Assembly (NCBI GenBank): GCA_946187035.1
Contig: CAMHPQ010000001.1
Coordinates: 1 to 64,000 of the forward strand
Length of the DNA: 64,000 bases
Source of the DNA: an uncultured Clostridia bacterium
GTDB lineage: Bacteria > Bacillota > Clostridia > Oscillospirales > Oscillospiraceae
Direction of reading: 5' to 3'
In this document: positions 1 to 8,328 of the stretch, in pieces
Layout of the letters: each line of letters begins with the position of its first letter
Numbering within the stretch: the stretch's first letter is position 1
Translations under genes and position numbers: made by a program
The notes under the pieces: model-generated
Told to the model about the DNA's origin: nothing
Seen by the model: the letters and a program-made list of their open reading frames with translations, nothing else
Databases searched by the model: none

Positions 1-874
1 TGTCGCACCGGGGGGCGAAGGGGCAGCCCTTGGGCATGTTCAGCAGGTCGATGGGCGTGCCCGTGATGGGCTGCAGCCGGGTGCCGGCCGTATCCGCCGT
101 GGGAATGGACCGCATGAGGCCCTTGGTGTATTCGTGGCAGGGATTGTAGAAAATCTCGTCCGCCGTGCCCTGCTCGCAGATGGAGCCGGCATACATGACG
201 ATGACCTCATCGCACATCTGCGCCACGACGCCCAGGTCATGGGTGATCATGATGATGGCCATGCCCAGCTCTTCCTGCAGGGAGCCCATGAGCTCCAGGA
301 TCTGGGCCTGGATGGTCACGTCCAAAGCCGTGGTGGGCTCGTCCGCGATGAGGATGTCCGGCTCGCAGGCCAGGGCCATGGCGATCATGACGCGCTGCCG
401 CATACCGCCGGAGAACTCATAGGGGTACTGTTTCATGCGCTTTTCCGGCTCGTTCATGTTCACCAACCGGAGCATCTCCACCGCGCGGTCCCAGGCCTCC
501 TTCCGGTTGCGCCCGGTGTGGAGGGTGATGGCCTCCACCAGCTGGTGGCCGATGGTATAGGTGGGGTTCAGAGAGGTCATGGGGTCCTGGAAGATGATGG
601 AGATCTTGTTGCCGCGGACGGTCTTCATGACCTTTTCGCCGGCGCCCACCAGCTCCTGGCCGTCCAGCTTCACGCTGCCGCCGACGATCTTGCCGGTGCC
701 GGCGAGGATCTGCATGATGGAGTAGGCGGTGACGCTCTTGCCGGAGCCGCTCTCGCCCACGATGCCCAGCACCTTGCCGCGCTCCAGGTTGAAGGAGATG
801 CCGTTGACGGCCTTCACCTCGCCGGCGTCGGTAAAGAAGGAGGTGCGCAGGTCTTTGACTTCAAGCAATGCCAT
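1..874 (-). CDS. oppD: Oligopeptide ABC transporter ATP-binding protein, 3' end cut by window edge
   Basis: The gene starts at ATG 874 and runs off the left edge. It is absent from the ORF track because it has no stop inside the window. The reverse-strand translation begins [14 protein letters not shown] and has a Walker A motif (GESGSGKS) and a Q-loop ([10 protein letters not shown]). Near the edge lies the CPFAPRC cysteine cluster typical of OppD/DppD C-termini. It would hydrolyse ATP on the cytoplasmic face to drive peptide or nickel uptake through the two permeases encoded just upstream. The gap to oppC is 14 nt, so it is third in an oppBCD operon. oppF and the binding protein are not visible and may lie beyond the edge. 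The substrate cannot be fixed from sequence. Confidence 0.93.
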   Translation of the reverse strand, partial: MALLEVKDLRTSFFTDAGEVKAVNGISFNLERGKVLGIVGESGSGKSVTAYSIMQILAGTGKIVGGSVKLDGQELVGAGEKVMKTVRGNKISIIFQDPMTSLNPTYTIGHQLVEAITLHTGRNRKEAWDRAVEMLRLVNMNEPEKRMKQYPYEFSGGMRQRVMIAMALACEPDILIADEPTTALDVTIQAQILELMGSLQEELGMAIIMITHDLGVVAQMCDEVIVMYAGSICEQGTADEIFYNPCHEYTKGLMRSIPTADTAGTRLQPITGTPIDLLNMPKGCPFAPRCD

Positions 875-888
875 ATTCCTGCACCCCC

Positions 889-1947
889 TTAACCGTTCAG
901 CTTCGGGTCGAAGGCGTCGCGCAGGCCGTCACCGAAGAGGTTCAGACTCAGCACGATCAGCGAAATGACCACAGCCGGAATGACGAGACGATAGGGATAG
1001 CTGGTCAGACCGTTGAGGGCGTCCGAAGCCAGCGAGCCCAGAGAGGGCATCGGCGCGTTGACGCCCAGGCCCAGGAAGGAGAGGTAGCTCTCCGTGAAGA
1101 TGGCGGAGGGGATCTGCAGAGCGGCGGAGATGATCACGACGCTGATGCAGTTGGGGATCAGATGCTTGCGGATGATCCAGCTGCCCTTGGCGCCGGTGGC
1201 CTGGGCGGAGAGGACATACTCCTGCTCACGCAGGGAGAGGATCTGGCCGCGGATCAGGCGGGACATGCTCACCCAGTAGAGCAGCGCGAAGACGATGAAC
1301 AGGCTGATGATGTTGGAGCCGATGGATTCCAAAGCGGTGCCCTCGATCTTCGGCGCCAGGGTCAAGCGCAGCACCGAGGCCAGCAGAATGACCATCAGCA
1401 TATCCGGCAGGGAGTAGATGATATCCACGATGCGCATGATGATCAGGTCCACCTTGCCGCCGCAATAGCCGGAGATGGAGCCCACCAGCATGCCGATGAC
1501 CAGCACGATGATGCTGGCGAAAAAGCCCACCGCCAGGGATACGCGGGTGCCGTAGATCACGCGGATGAAGTAGTCGCGCCCGGCGGCGTCGGTGCCGAAG
1601 ACGTGGGGGAAGACCTTCTCCCCTGCCTCCATCTGTTTCAGCTCCGTGCGGCCATACTCAAAGGGCTTGAGGTTGTTGTAAGAGGCGTCCACAGGCCGGC
1701 CTGGGGTGACGCCCAGCTGGTTGTCATAGGAATAGGGCCAGAACATGGGGATCAGAATGCTGGAGAGGGTGATGACCACAATGACGATGAAGCTCACGAA
1801 GGCCACCCGGTTCTTCACCAGACGCTTGACGCCGTCCTTGAAGAAGGTGGAGCTGGGGCGCATCTGCACCATATAGGCCTTGTCCTCTTCCGTGGCGGGG
1901 ATGAACTGCTCCAGATCCACCTGGAGACTCAGAGGGTTCTTTTTCAT
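889..1947 (-). CDS. oppC: Oligopeptide ABC transporter permease, OppC/DppC family
   Basis: This 352-residue inner-membrane permease has a long N-terminal extension carrying one membrane segment (about residues 38-60). A typical BPD_transp_1 core follows, with the EAA-like loop (ATGAKGSWIIRKHLIPN). The ORF track starts at 1965, but that ATG overlaps the oppB stop and lies inside the ribosome-binding site (GAGGAGGGAACACAAT). The ATG at 1947, beginning MKKNPLSL, sits 9 nt after that site and is the better start. It would pair with OppB to form the channel energised by OppD. Family membership is clear; the peptide specificity is not. Confidence 0.94.
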   Translation of the reverse strand: MKKNPLSLQVDLEQFIPATEEDKAYMVQMRPSSTFFKDGVKRLVKNRVAFVSFIVIVVITLSSILIPMFWPYSYDNQLGVTPGRPVDASYNNLKPFEYGRTELKQMEAGEKVFPHVFGTDAAGRDYFIRVIYGTRVSLAVGFFASIIVLVIGMLVGSISGYCGGKVDLIIMRIVDIIYSLPDMLMVILLASVLRLTLAPKIEGTALESIGSNIISLFIVFALLYWVSMSRLIRGQILSLREQEYVLSAQATGAKGSWIIRKHLIPNCISVVIISAALQIPSAIFTESYLSFLGLGVNAPMPSLGSLASDALNGLTSYPYRLVIPAVVISLIVLSLNLFGDGLRDAFDPKLNG

Positions 1948-1961
1948 ATTGTGTTCCCTCC

Positions 1962-2891
1962 TCATTCCAGGGTAATCCGGGGATCGACGACCTTATACAG
2001 GATGTCGGTCACAAGGTTCATAATGACGATCAGGGCCGCCAGCACGATGGTGGTGCCCATGACCATGGGATAGTCGCGGTTGGTGATGCTGCTGACGAAG
2101 GCGCGGCCGATGCCCGGCACGGCGAAGATCTGCTCCACCACCAGCGAGCCGGTGACGATGTAGGCCAGCATGGGGCCGAAGTAGGTCAGCACCGGGATCA
2201 GCGAGTTTTTCAGCGCGTGGCCGAAGATGATCCGACCACCGGAGACGCCCTTGGCCTTGGCCGTGCGGATGTAGTCCTGGCCCAGAACGTCCAGCATGCT
2301 GGAGCGGGTCAGACGGGTAATGTAAGCCATGGGGTACAGCGCCAGGGTGATGATGGGCAGCACCAGACCCGCCGACGTGGTGCCGTTGGCAGGCAGAACT
2401 GCCAGCTTGACCGCGAACAGCGCCAACAGAAGCGAGCCCATGATAAAGCTCGGCATGGAGACGAAGGCCGTGGTGATGACCATGATGATCCGGTCAATGA
2501 GCTTGTTTCTCCGAATGGCCGCGACGGCGCCCAGGACGATGCCCACGATGGCAGAGCCCACAGCGGCGATGACGCCCAGCTTGGCGGAGGTCTTCATACC
2601 GTCGGCGATGATGTCCACCACCATGCGTCCGCGCTGCTTCAGACTGGGGCCGAAGTCGAATTTGGTCACAACATCCTTCAAATACGTCCAGTATTGCTGG
2701 CTCAGCGGCTTGTCCAGGCCGTACTTGGCCTCCAGCGCCGCCTTCACCGCCGGGGTCGTCGCCTTCTCGCTGGCAAAGGGGCCGCCGGGCACCGCGTGCA
2801 TGACGAAGAAGGTGATGGTGATAACGACCCAGATCGTGAAGATCGCCAGCGCAAGCCGTTTGAGGATATACAGTAATGTTTTGGTATTCAT
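1962..2891 (-). CDS. oppB: Oligopeptide ABC transporter permease, OppB/DppB family
   Basis: This 309-residue permease is the first gene of the visible opp operon. It opens with a hydrophobic helix (about residues 10-30) followed by the HAVPGGPF motif characteristic of OppB/DppB N-termini. It then shows six predicted membrane segments and the conserved cytoplasmic loop (RTAKAKGVSGGRIIFGHALKNS). The ATG at 2891 has a modest AGGTG ribosome-binding site 4 nt upstream. The preceding 120 nt contain a good promoter and tandem hairpins, described separately. Together with OppC it forms the transmembrane pore. The usual upstream oppA gene is missing here, because the next gene upstream is an unrelated DUF218 gene on the same strand. 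Confidence 0.95.
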   Translation of the reverse strand: MNTKTLLYILKRLALAIFTIWVVITITFFVMHAVPGGPFASEKATTPAVKAALEAKYGLDKPLSQQYWTYLKDVVTKFDFGPSLKQRGRMVVDIIADGMKTSAKLGVIAAVGSAIVGIVLGAVAAIRRNKLIDRIIMVITTAFVSMPSFIMGSLLLALFAVKLAVLPANGTTSAGLVLPIITLALYPMAYITRLTRSSMLDVLGQDYIRTAKAKGVSGGRIIFGHALKNSLIPVLTYFGPMLAYIVTGSLVVEQIFAVPGIGRAFVSSITNRDYPMVMGTTIVLAALIVIMNLVTDILYKVVDPRITLE

Positions 2892-2922
2892 GCTTCACCT
2901 GTTCCTCGGATCAGTTCCGATT

Positions 2923-2959
2923 GTCTTTTGCAAAGCAAAAGACAGCAGGGTACCCTGCT
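2923..2959 (-). promoter_or_regulatory. Tandem hairpins in the opp 5' leader
   Basis: Two perfect inverted repeats lie back to back between the opp promoter and oppB. One is GTCTTTTGC/GCAAAAGAC with a 3-nt loop (2923-2943). The other is the 16-nt palindrome AGCAGGGTACCCTGCT (2944-2959). Neither is followed by a T-tract on the minus strand, so they are not plain terminators. They could stabilise the transcript, bind a protein, or be part of an attenuator. The role is unknown. Confidence 0.5.
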
Positions 2960-2984
2960 CTGACCCGTACTTGCTGATTTGGAT

Positions 2985-3013
2985 ATTTTATCATTGAATG
3001 TATAAAAAAGCAA
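2985..3013 (-). promoter_or_regulatory. Promoter of the opp operon
   Basis: On the minus strand, a -35 box TTGCTT and a -10 box TAAAAT are separated by exactly 17 nt. They lie about 95 nt upstream of the oppB start, in an AT-rich patch that stands out from the GC-rich genes. Confidence 0.6.
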
Positions 3014-3058
3014 GGTGCAGTTGCCACTTTCCCGTATTCTATTCAATTTCATGGAAAA

Positions 3059-3089
3059 CCGCGCATACCGGAACCATCGGTACGCGCGG
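3059..3089 (-). terminator. Terminator after the DUF218 gene
   Basis: A 12-bp stem with one mismatch (CCGCGC-x-TACCG paired with CGGTA-x-GCGCGG) and a 7-nt loop is followed on the minus strand by TTTTCC. It closes the four-gene operon that starts at 7302 and separates it from opp. Confidence 0.7.
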
Positions 3090-3133
3090 TTGTTCAGCGA
3101 CACATCGCTGTTATCTGCGGCTTTCTGAACAAT

Positions 3134-4162
3134 TCAGACGAAAATGACGCACAGCAGCAGCCCAATGCACGCCAGCCAGCCCAGGAAAAACAGCACCGCA
3201 TGCTTCTTTTCCGTATGGATGGCGATGAATTCCCGGATCAGGGCGCTGGGCCAGTAATAGAAGGCCACGTGGCTGCCGATGCCGGTGCAGTTCAGGCCGA
3301 TCCGGCGGCAATAGCGGAGGGCCCGGTAGACGTGGTAGTTGCTGGTGACCAGGGCGGTGTATTTTCTTCCCGCCTGCCGATCCAGAATCCGCTTGGAGAA
3401 CTGGAGATTCTCCAGCGTGGTTTTGGAGGCGTTCTCCAGCAGAATGTCCGCCTCCGGGATCCCCTGCTCCAGCAGGTAGCCCTTCATGGCCGCCGCCTCG
3501 GAGATGGTCTCGTCCCCGCCTTGACCGCCGGAGGGGATCAGCTTCGGCGGGGTGGGATCCTTGCGATAGACCTCGATGGCCTTGTCCACCCGGTCCCGCA
3601 GCAGCTTCGAAAGCTGGTCTCCGTGGAGCAGTCCCGCACCGTGGATAATCACGTAGTCAAAATCCCGCTTTCTGGGGATGATCTGCAGAAACAGTGTGTA
3701 GATCATGAAGATCAAAAACGCCATGGAGCCGTAGATCACCGTGATGCTGACGAGGCTTCCCAGCACGAACCACCAGGAGCGGTAAAAACTCGCGTCCAGA
3801 TCGAAGGTGACGGAGTACTTCACCATCAGGACGATGGTCACGGCCTCCCCCACCAGGATCACGATGCCCAGCGCCAGGGAGAGCATGTGGGACAGGTGCC
3901 GCCCCTCTCTTCGGATCATGACGATGCCGTTGTGGATCAGGAAAAAGGGGACGATCAGCAGCGCAATCAGCACTGCTTGAGAGATAATCAGAAAAGCAAC
4001 GCCCATATTGTCGCCGAAGAGGTTCAGCGCAAAGGGGATCGTCCCCAGAAGGCCCAAAAATAAAAGATAGCAGTTGCGGTACCGGCTTCTGTCCTTATGA
4101 AATGCGTAGACAAAGGGCGCCCAGAATACCGCCGCCAGCAGAAAGAAAATCAAAATTTGCAT
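3134..4162 (-). CDS. YdcF/SanA-family membrane protein with DUF218 domain
   Basis: The translated start at 4162 (MQILIFFLLA) has a GGAG ribosome-binding site 7 nt upstream. The track's start at 4348 lies inside the preceding permease gene. The 342-residue protein has about six N-terminal membrane helices (residues 1-170). A DUF218 domain follows, with the DYVIIHGAG start, the PSGGQGGDE(T/S)ISEA signature and the TSNYHVYRA motif. A final C-terminal helix ends the protein. Members of this family (YdcF, SanA, ElyC) act in envelope or undecaprenyl-carrier homeostasis and vancomycin tolerance, but the reaction is not settled. It is the last gene of the DUF4298-ABC operon, which suggests a cell-envelope role. 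Confidence 0.85.
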   Translation of the reverse strand: MQILIFFLLAAVFWAPFVYAFHKDRSRYRNCYLLFLGLLGTIPFALNLFGDNMGVAFLIISQAVLIALLIVPFFLIHNGIVMIRREGRHLSHMLSLALGIVILVGEAVTIVLMVKYSVTFDLDASFYRSWWFVLGSLVSITVIYGSMAFLIFMIYTLFLQIIPRKRDFDYVIIHGAGLLHGDQLSKLLRDRVDKAIEVYRKDPTPPKLIPSGGQGGDETISEAAAMKGYLLEQGIPEADILLENASKTTLENLQFSKRILDRQAGRKYTALVTSNYHVYRALRYCRRIGLNCTGIGSHVAFYYWPSALIREFIAIHTEKKHAVLFFLGWLACIGLLLCVIFV

Positions 4163-4185
4163 TTTTTCTCCGATCCCCGCGCCGC

Positions 4186-5784
4186 TCAGAGCGCGGCGAA
4201 GCTCCGGCTGCCTTTGGTATCCAGCCATCGGAGCAGGCCGAAGGACACCGCCAGCAGGAGCACCGTCCAGATCAGCAGATAGGGCATCGCGCCCAGCTTG
4301 TAGCCGATCAGGAAGTAGAGGCCGCCCAGCAAAACGGCAACGCCCCATTCGCCGAACAGGGAAATGGCCACAGCGCCGCTCTGCTTGATGGGCGTCATCT
4401 CGTTGGTCCAGGTCAGCACCGGCATTTTCACGCCCACAAAGAGATTGAAGACGCTGGCGAACACCGCGCCGGCCAGAGACACCGCAACCAGCATCACCCG
4501 GAGCTCCGCGCGCATCGGCAGGACGATGGCGGCGCAGAGGGCGGCGACCAGCATGGCAACGACGCTCAGGATCAGCTGTACCGAGAGCTTGGCCCGCAGG
4601 ACGGTTTTCGGCTCCACCGGCAGAGACTGGGGGATCCAGATGCTCTTCCCCTCCAGCGACACCGAGGGCGCCGCCACGTCCACCATGGCCAGCATCATGA
4701 AGAACACGGCGCAGAGCAGCACCGCCGCGCCGTCCGGTCTGGCGGAAAACACCTGATCCAGAACGCCGAAGAATTCCTTTCCCTTGATCAGCAGCATGAT
4801 GCCGGCTATCGGGAGGAACAGAATTCCCAGACCGCAGTTGAGCATATAGGTGGCGCTGGAGGTGAACCGGGCAAATTCCTTGGACAGCAGCGCCCCGAAG
4901 GGGGAGCGCTCTTTGGCCCGTTTCTCCACATAGCGCACCTTGCTCGCAGCGCCGCCGGCGGTGGCGATCCGAAGGAAGCTTCTCGACATGGCCCGCCAGA
5001 GCAGCGCAGAGAGAACGGCGAGCATGGCGGCGAAGATCCCGGCGGCCATCCAGTCGCCCTCGCCGATCCGGCCGAAGAGATAGAGCCCGTAGGCCGCGCC
5101 CTTGATCTTCTCGCCGTAAATCTCCGCGTTCAGGAGCATGTCCCGGATGTAATCGTTGGCCTTGAAGTAGAAGAAATAATAGGCGCCCAGGAACAGCAGC
5201 GAGATCAGCACCGTGATGAAGCTCCGGTTTTTCAGTTTCAGGCTGATCCTCGCCACCACCCAGCCCAGCAGACAGGACAGCAGCAGAATGATGATCGTCA
5301 CGATCAGGAAAAACAGGATGCCGCAGAGCACGTTGGAGACCGTGGCCCCCGCCGCGATCCAGTAGACCACCAGCGTGGGGATCAGCACGGTTGCCGAATA
5401 CATGAGGCCCATCAGATAGACATTCATCAGTCGGGCGGTCATGATGGTCCGCACCGGGATGGGCAGGCTCAGCAGCAGGTCGTTGTCCTTGGCCAGATAC
5501 AGGCCGGAATAGGAATTGAACACGCTGCCGAAGGCGCCCAGCAAAATGGCGAGGCCGCCCATCAGCAGGAAGTACAGCCAGCCCATGCCCACGGACGCGA
5601 GACCGTCGCAGAGACTCAAGGCCAGCATGGTGAACATGCCGCCCAGCATGCCCACCATGAGCACAATGAACAGCAGGAAGTACGCAGCGATGGAGGCTTT
5701 GGAGCGCATTTTATTCTTCTTAGCGTCGAAGAAATAGCCCTTGAAAACCTCAGACAGCTGCTTTTTCAGTAGTACCTTCAGCAT
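4186..5784 (-). CDS. ABC-2 type exporter permease, 532 residues
   Basis: This large hydrophobic protein has about 12 predicted membrane segments. Its cytoplasmic N-terminus (MLKVLLKKQLSEVFKGYF) is followed by the NSYSGLYLAKDNDLLLSLPI region typical of clostridial ABC-2 permeases that pair with a separate ATPase. Its ATG directly abuts the TAA of the ATPase gene (TAAATG), so the two are translationally coupled. The substrate is unknown. Similar pairs export peptides, antibiotics or lipids. The adjacent DUF218 gene points to an envelope function, but that is inference. Confidence 0.85.
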   Translation of the reverse strand: MLKVLLKKQLSEVFKGYFFDAKKNKMRSKASIAAYFLLFIVLMVGMLGGMFTMLALSLCDGLASVGMGWLYFLLMGGLAILLGAFGSVFNSYSGLYLAKDNDLLLSLPIPVRTIMTARLMNVYLMGLMYSATVLIPTLVVYWIAAGATVSNVLCGILFFLIVTIIILLLSCLLGWVVARISLKLKNRSFITVLISLLFLGAYYFFYFKANDYIRDMLLNAEIYGEKIKGAAYGLYLFGRIGEGDWMAAGIFAAMLAVLSALLWRAMSRSFLRIATAGGAASKVRYVEKRAKERSPFGALLSKEFARFTSSATYMLNCGLGILFLPIAGIMLLIKGKEFFGVLDQVFSARPDGAAVLLCAVFFMMLAMVDVAAPSVSLEGKSIWIPQSLPVEPKTVLRAKLSVQLILSVVAMLVAALCAAIVLPMRAELRVMLVAVSLAGAVFASVFNLFVGVKMPVLTWTNEMTPIKQSGAVAISLFGEWGVAVLLGGLYFLIGYKLGAMPYLLIWTVLLLAVSFGLLRWLDTKGSRSFAAL

Positions 5785-6492
5785 TTATTCCGCCTCCAGT
5801 TCCAAAAAGACCGCCTCCAGGCTGGCGTCGCCCTTGACCTCCTCCATGGTGCCCACCTTGACCAGCCGGCCCTGCTTGATGATGGCCACCTTGTCGCAGA
5901 GCTTCTCCGCCACCTCCAGCACGTGGGTGGAGAAGAAGATCGCGCCGCCCCGGTCGCAGTGCTCCCGCATCATCTCTTTCAGAAGATGGGAGGCTTTCGG
6001 ATCCAGACCCACGAAGGGCTCGTCCATGACGATGAGCTTCGGATCGTGGATCCAGGCGGAGATCAGCGCCAGCTTCTGCTTCATGCCGTGGGAATAGGCG
6101 GAGATGGGCTGGGCCAGGTCGCCGGTGAGCTCAAAGAGGTCGGCATATTTCCGGATCCGCTCCTGCCGCTGGGCGGCGGGGATGCCGAAGATGTCCCCGA
6201 TGAAGTTCAGATACTTGATGCCGCTCATGAATTCATAGAGATCCGGGTTGTCCGGGATGTAGGCCAGGTCTTTCTTGCAGGCCACCGGATCGGTCAGGAT
6301 GTTCTTTCCGTCGATGGTGATGGTTCCCTGGTCGAACTGCAGGATGCCGGCCACGCTTTTCAGGGTCGTGCTCTTGCCGGCGCCGTTGTGGCCGATGAAG
6401 CCGAAGATCTCGCCGGGGCGGATCTCCAGGGTCAGATCGTCCACCGCTTTTTTCTCTCCGTAGGTTTTCGTCAGATGTTGGATGTTCAGCAT
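5785..6492 (-). CDS. ABC exporter ATP-binding protein
   Basis: This 235-residue single-domain ATPase has Walker A (GHNGAGKST, about residue 34), a degenerate signature motif (ISAYSHGMKQK instead of LSGGQ), Walker B (LIVMDEPFVGLD) and the H-loop (FFSTHVLEVAE). The modified signature is common in ABC-2 exporters of the CcmA/YxlF group. The start has an AAGGAG site 8 nt upstream. It is the second gene of the operon and supplies energy to the adjoining permease. Confidence 0.92.
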   Translation of the reverse strand: MLNIQHLTKTYGEKKAVDDLTLEIRPGEIFGFIGHNGAGKSTTLKSVAGILQFDQGTITIDGKNILTDPVACKKDLAYIPDNPDLYEFMSGIKYLNFIGDIFGIPAAQRQERIRKYADLFELTGDLAQPISAYSHGMKQKLALISAWIHDPKLIVMDEPFVGLDPKASHLLKEMMREHCDRGGAIFFSTHVLEVAEKLCDKVAIIKQGRLVKVGTMEEVKGDASLEAVFLELEAE

Positions 6493-6513
6493 ATTTCTTT
6501 CTCCTTGTCTCTC

Positions 6514-7302
6514 TTATAATAACAGCATCCCGATCATCACGCATCCCTGGGCAAAAGCGTTGATGATCTGCTCGATCCAGTTGCCGCGGACGTCGTGCCG
6601 GTCAAATTTCCGGGCGCAGAGGATCATCCCGACGAGACCGATGACGCCCAGCAGGAAAAACAGCGCCGCCGGCATCTGAACCGCCTGATGGAGCAGTGCC
6701 CGCACCAGAGAGCGATCCGCAATGGCCGCCCCGACGATCATCAGCACAAAGCCCGCGGGCATCAGAACCCGGAGTTGGGCGCCCAGCAGCGGAACGTCTC
6801 TGCCCCACAGCGCCAGAAGCAGCTTCCACAGCACCTTCCCCGCCCCAGCCAGCAGGCAGACCAGCGCCCCGATGAAAAACACCGCCGAATGCAGCTTCAA
6901 GCCCAATATCACCGCCGCCACGCCGAAAAACAGCACCGGCAGGGCGTCCGCTGCCGCCAGCGAGACCGTAAAGCCCGGTTCTCTCGCAGCGTCTTCCCGC
7001 CAGTCCCGGAAGGCCTCCAGCGCGTTGTAGATCCCGTCCTCTGACAGAACCCCGCGCCGCAGCGCCTCTGGCAGCAGACCGGCCTCATCGGCGGCAAAAT
7101 CCAGCTTCCACAAGTCGCCGGTGTAATAGGCCTCCAGCGCCTCGGCGGCCTCCACGGCGGCGGAGAGGTTTTCCCCCGTCGGTTCTTCCTCGGAGACCAC
7201 CCGCTGCAGCCGCTCCAGCAGGGGGTCATAAAAGGCCACGCGCGCCTCGATTTCCCTGATCGGAGGCGCCGTTTGCCCGGCTTCATTCTCTTTTCTCATC
7301 AT
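6514..7302 (-). CDS. DUF4298 domain fused to a membrane domain
   Basis: Residues 15-105 match the DUF4298 pattern: an alpha-helical N-terminus, then EALEAYYTGDLW, a DFAADEAGLLP segment and RRGVLSEDGIYNALE. The remainder (about 125-262) has four to five hydrophobic helices. DUF4298 is normally a small soluble protein of unknown function, so a membrane-anchored version is less usual. It is the first gene of an operon with an ABC-2 exporter and a DUF218 protein, with a good promoter directly upstream. Two ATG codons sit in tandem at the start; the second (7299) is slightly better spaced from GGAG. I cannot assign a function. Confidence 0.75.
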   Translation of the reverse strand: MMRKENEAGQTAPPIREIEARVAFYDPLLERLQRVVSEEEPTGENLSAAVEAAEALEAYYTGDLWKLDFAADEAGLLPEALRRGVLSEDGIYNALEAFRDWREDAAREPGFTVSLAAADALPVLFFGVAAVILGLKLHSAVFFIGALVCLLAGAGKVLWKLLLALWGRDVPLLGAQLRVLMPAGFVLMIVGAAIADRSLVRALLHQAVQMPAALFFLLGVIGLVGMILCARKFDRHDVRGNWIEQIINAFAQGCVMIGMLLL

Positions 7303-7331
7303 GGTTCTCCACCCGCTTTCTTCCCGCCTCC

Positions 7332-7360
7332 ACTATACCATATCCGCCGCTCTGATACAA
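7332..7360 (-). promoter_or_regulatory. Promoter of the DUF4298-ABC operon
   Basis: On the minus strand, TTGTAT and TATAGT are separated by 17 nt, with the start codon about 30 nt downstream. It is divergent from the promoter of the nitroreductase gene. Confidence 0.65.
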
Positions 7361-7414
7361 TCCGACAGGATCCGAAATCTGTAACTTCCTCTTTCCCTGG
7401 GGCGGGATTCATGG

Positions 7415-7420
7415 TATGAT
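7415..7420 (+). promoter_or_regulatory. Extended -10 promoter of the ferredoxin-nitroreductase gene
   Basis: The sequence TGGTATGAT provides an extended -10 element (TGn plus TATGAT) 38 nt before the ATG. The -35 region at the expected distance (TTTCCC) is weak, which is consistent with an extended -10 promoter. Confidence 0.5.
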
Positions 7421-7458
7421 GGGGCCAGAACACACAATTAATCATCAGGAGGAACCCT

Positions 7459-8226
7459 ATGAAAAAACATACCATTGTCGACAAGACCAAGTGCATCGGC
7501 TGCGGCCTGTGCGCATCCGATTGCGTCTCCCAGTGCATCTCTCTGAAGGACGGCAAGGCGGAGATCAACGAGCCCTTCTGCATCGGCTGCGGCCACTGCT
7601 ACGCCATCTGTCCTCAGGACGCCGTGGAGCTGACCGGCTGGGGCGAGCCTGTGCAGGAGCCCAGCAAAGAGACCGTCTCTCCCGAGGCCCTCATGGGTCT
7701 GATGAAGCGCCGCCGCTCCACCAGACAGTTCCAGGACAAGCCCGTGCCCCAGGAGGTCATCGACCAACTGCTGGAGGCCGCCCGCTACTGTCCCACGGCG
7801 GAGAACCACCAGGTGGTGGAATACATCATCCTCGACGAGAAGCGGGACGAGGCCGAGGCTCTGGCCGTGGAGGGCATGCGCAAGACGAAGAAGTTGCTGG
7901 ACAAGCTGGTGCCCGCCCTGGGCAATCAGGACATTGACGACCACTTCTTCTTCAAAAACGCGCCGCTGGTGATCCTCGTGACCAACAAGGCCGGCATGGA
8001 TGATGGTCTCGCCGCCAGCTATCTGGAGCTCATGGCCAACAGTCTGGGCCTGGGCGTTCTGTACAGCGGCTTCTTCCGGGTGGTCTCCAAGGTGAATCCC
8101 AAGCTCAAAAAGCTACTGAAAATCCGCAGGGGCTATCACCTCACCAACTGCATGGTCATCGGCTACCCGAAGGTGAAATACCAGCGCGTGCCGCCCCGCT
8201 TCCCGGTGAAGGTGGCCCGCCGCTGA
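7459..8226 (+). CDS. Nitroreductase with N-terminal two-cluster ferredoxin domain
   Basis: The 255-residue protein begins with a 2[4Fe-4S] ferredoxin domain: CIGCGLCASDC at residues 12-22 and CIGCGHCYAICP around 41-52. A nitroreductase-fold flavin domain follows from about residue 75 (RRRSTRQFQDKPV). FMN-binding family features are visible, including CPTAENHQ and the late LGVLYSGFF. Such fusions pass electrons from ferredoxin to FMN and reduce nitro compounds, quinones or unknown physiological acceptors in strict anaerobes. The ribosome-binding site (AGGAGGA) is strong. The gene appears monocistronic. Family assignment is firm; substrate is unknown. Confidence 0.93.
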   Translation: MKKHTIVDKTKCIGCGLCASDCVSQCISLKDGKAEINEPFCIGCGHCYAICPQDAVELTGWGEPVQEPSKETVSPEALMGLMKRRRSTRQFQDKPVPQEVIDQLLEAARYCPTAENHQVVEYIILDEKRDEAEALAVEGMRKTKKLLDKLVPALGNQDIDDHFFFKNAPLVILVTNKAGMDDGLAASYLELMANSLGLGVLYSGFFRVVSKVNPKLKKLLKIRRGYHLTNCMVIGYPKVKYQRVPPRFPVKVARR

Positions 8227-8266
8227 CAGAGGAATTCCGGTTTTTTTCGTTTTCCGAACAATCTGC

Positions 8267-8295
8267 TTGCTTTTCAGGGACAGATCTGCTATATT
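8267..8295 (+). promoter_or_regulatory. Promoter of the MBL-fold hydrolase/radical SAM pair
   Basis: TTGCTT and TATATT are separated by 17 nt, ending 34 nt before the proposed start codon at 8329. Confidence 0.55.
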
Positions 8296-8328
8296 TATAT
8301 TTACCACTTGGTCAAGGAAGGGATCGTC

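Noticed and set aside
868-2073. A 401-codon plus-strand ORF over oppC
   Set aside because: It is antisense to a clear permease, has shadow-type His/Asp/Gly-rich composition and no ribosome-binding site or motif.
2888-3103. A 71-codon ORF in the opp leader
   Set aside because: It overlaps the promoter and hairpins, and no ribosome-binding site precedes it.
4102-5772. A 556-codon plus-strand ORF over the ABC-2 permease
   Set aside because: It is antisense to a gene with clear membrane-protein features and is Gln/His/Asp-rich without motifs.
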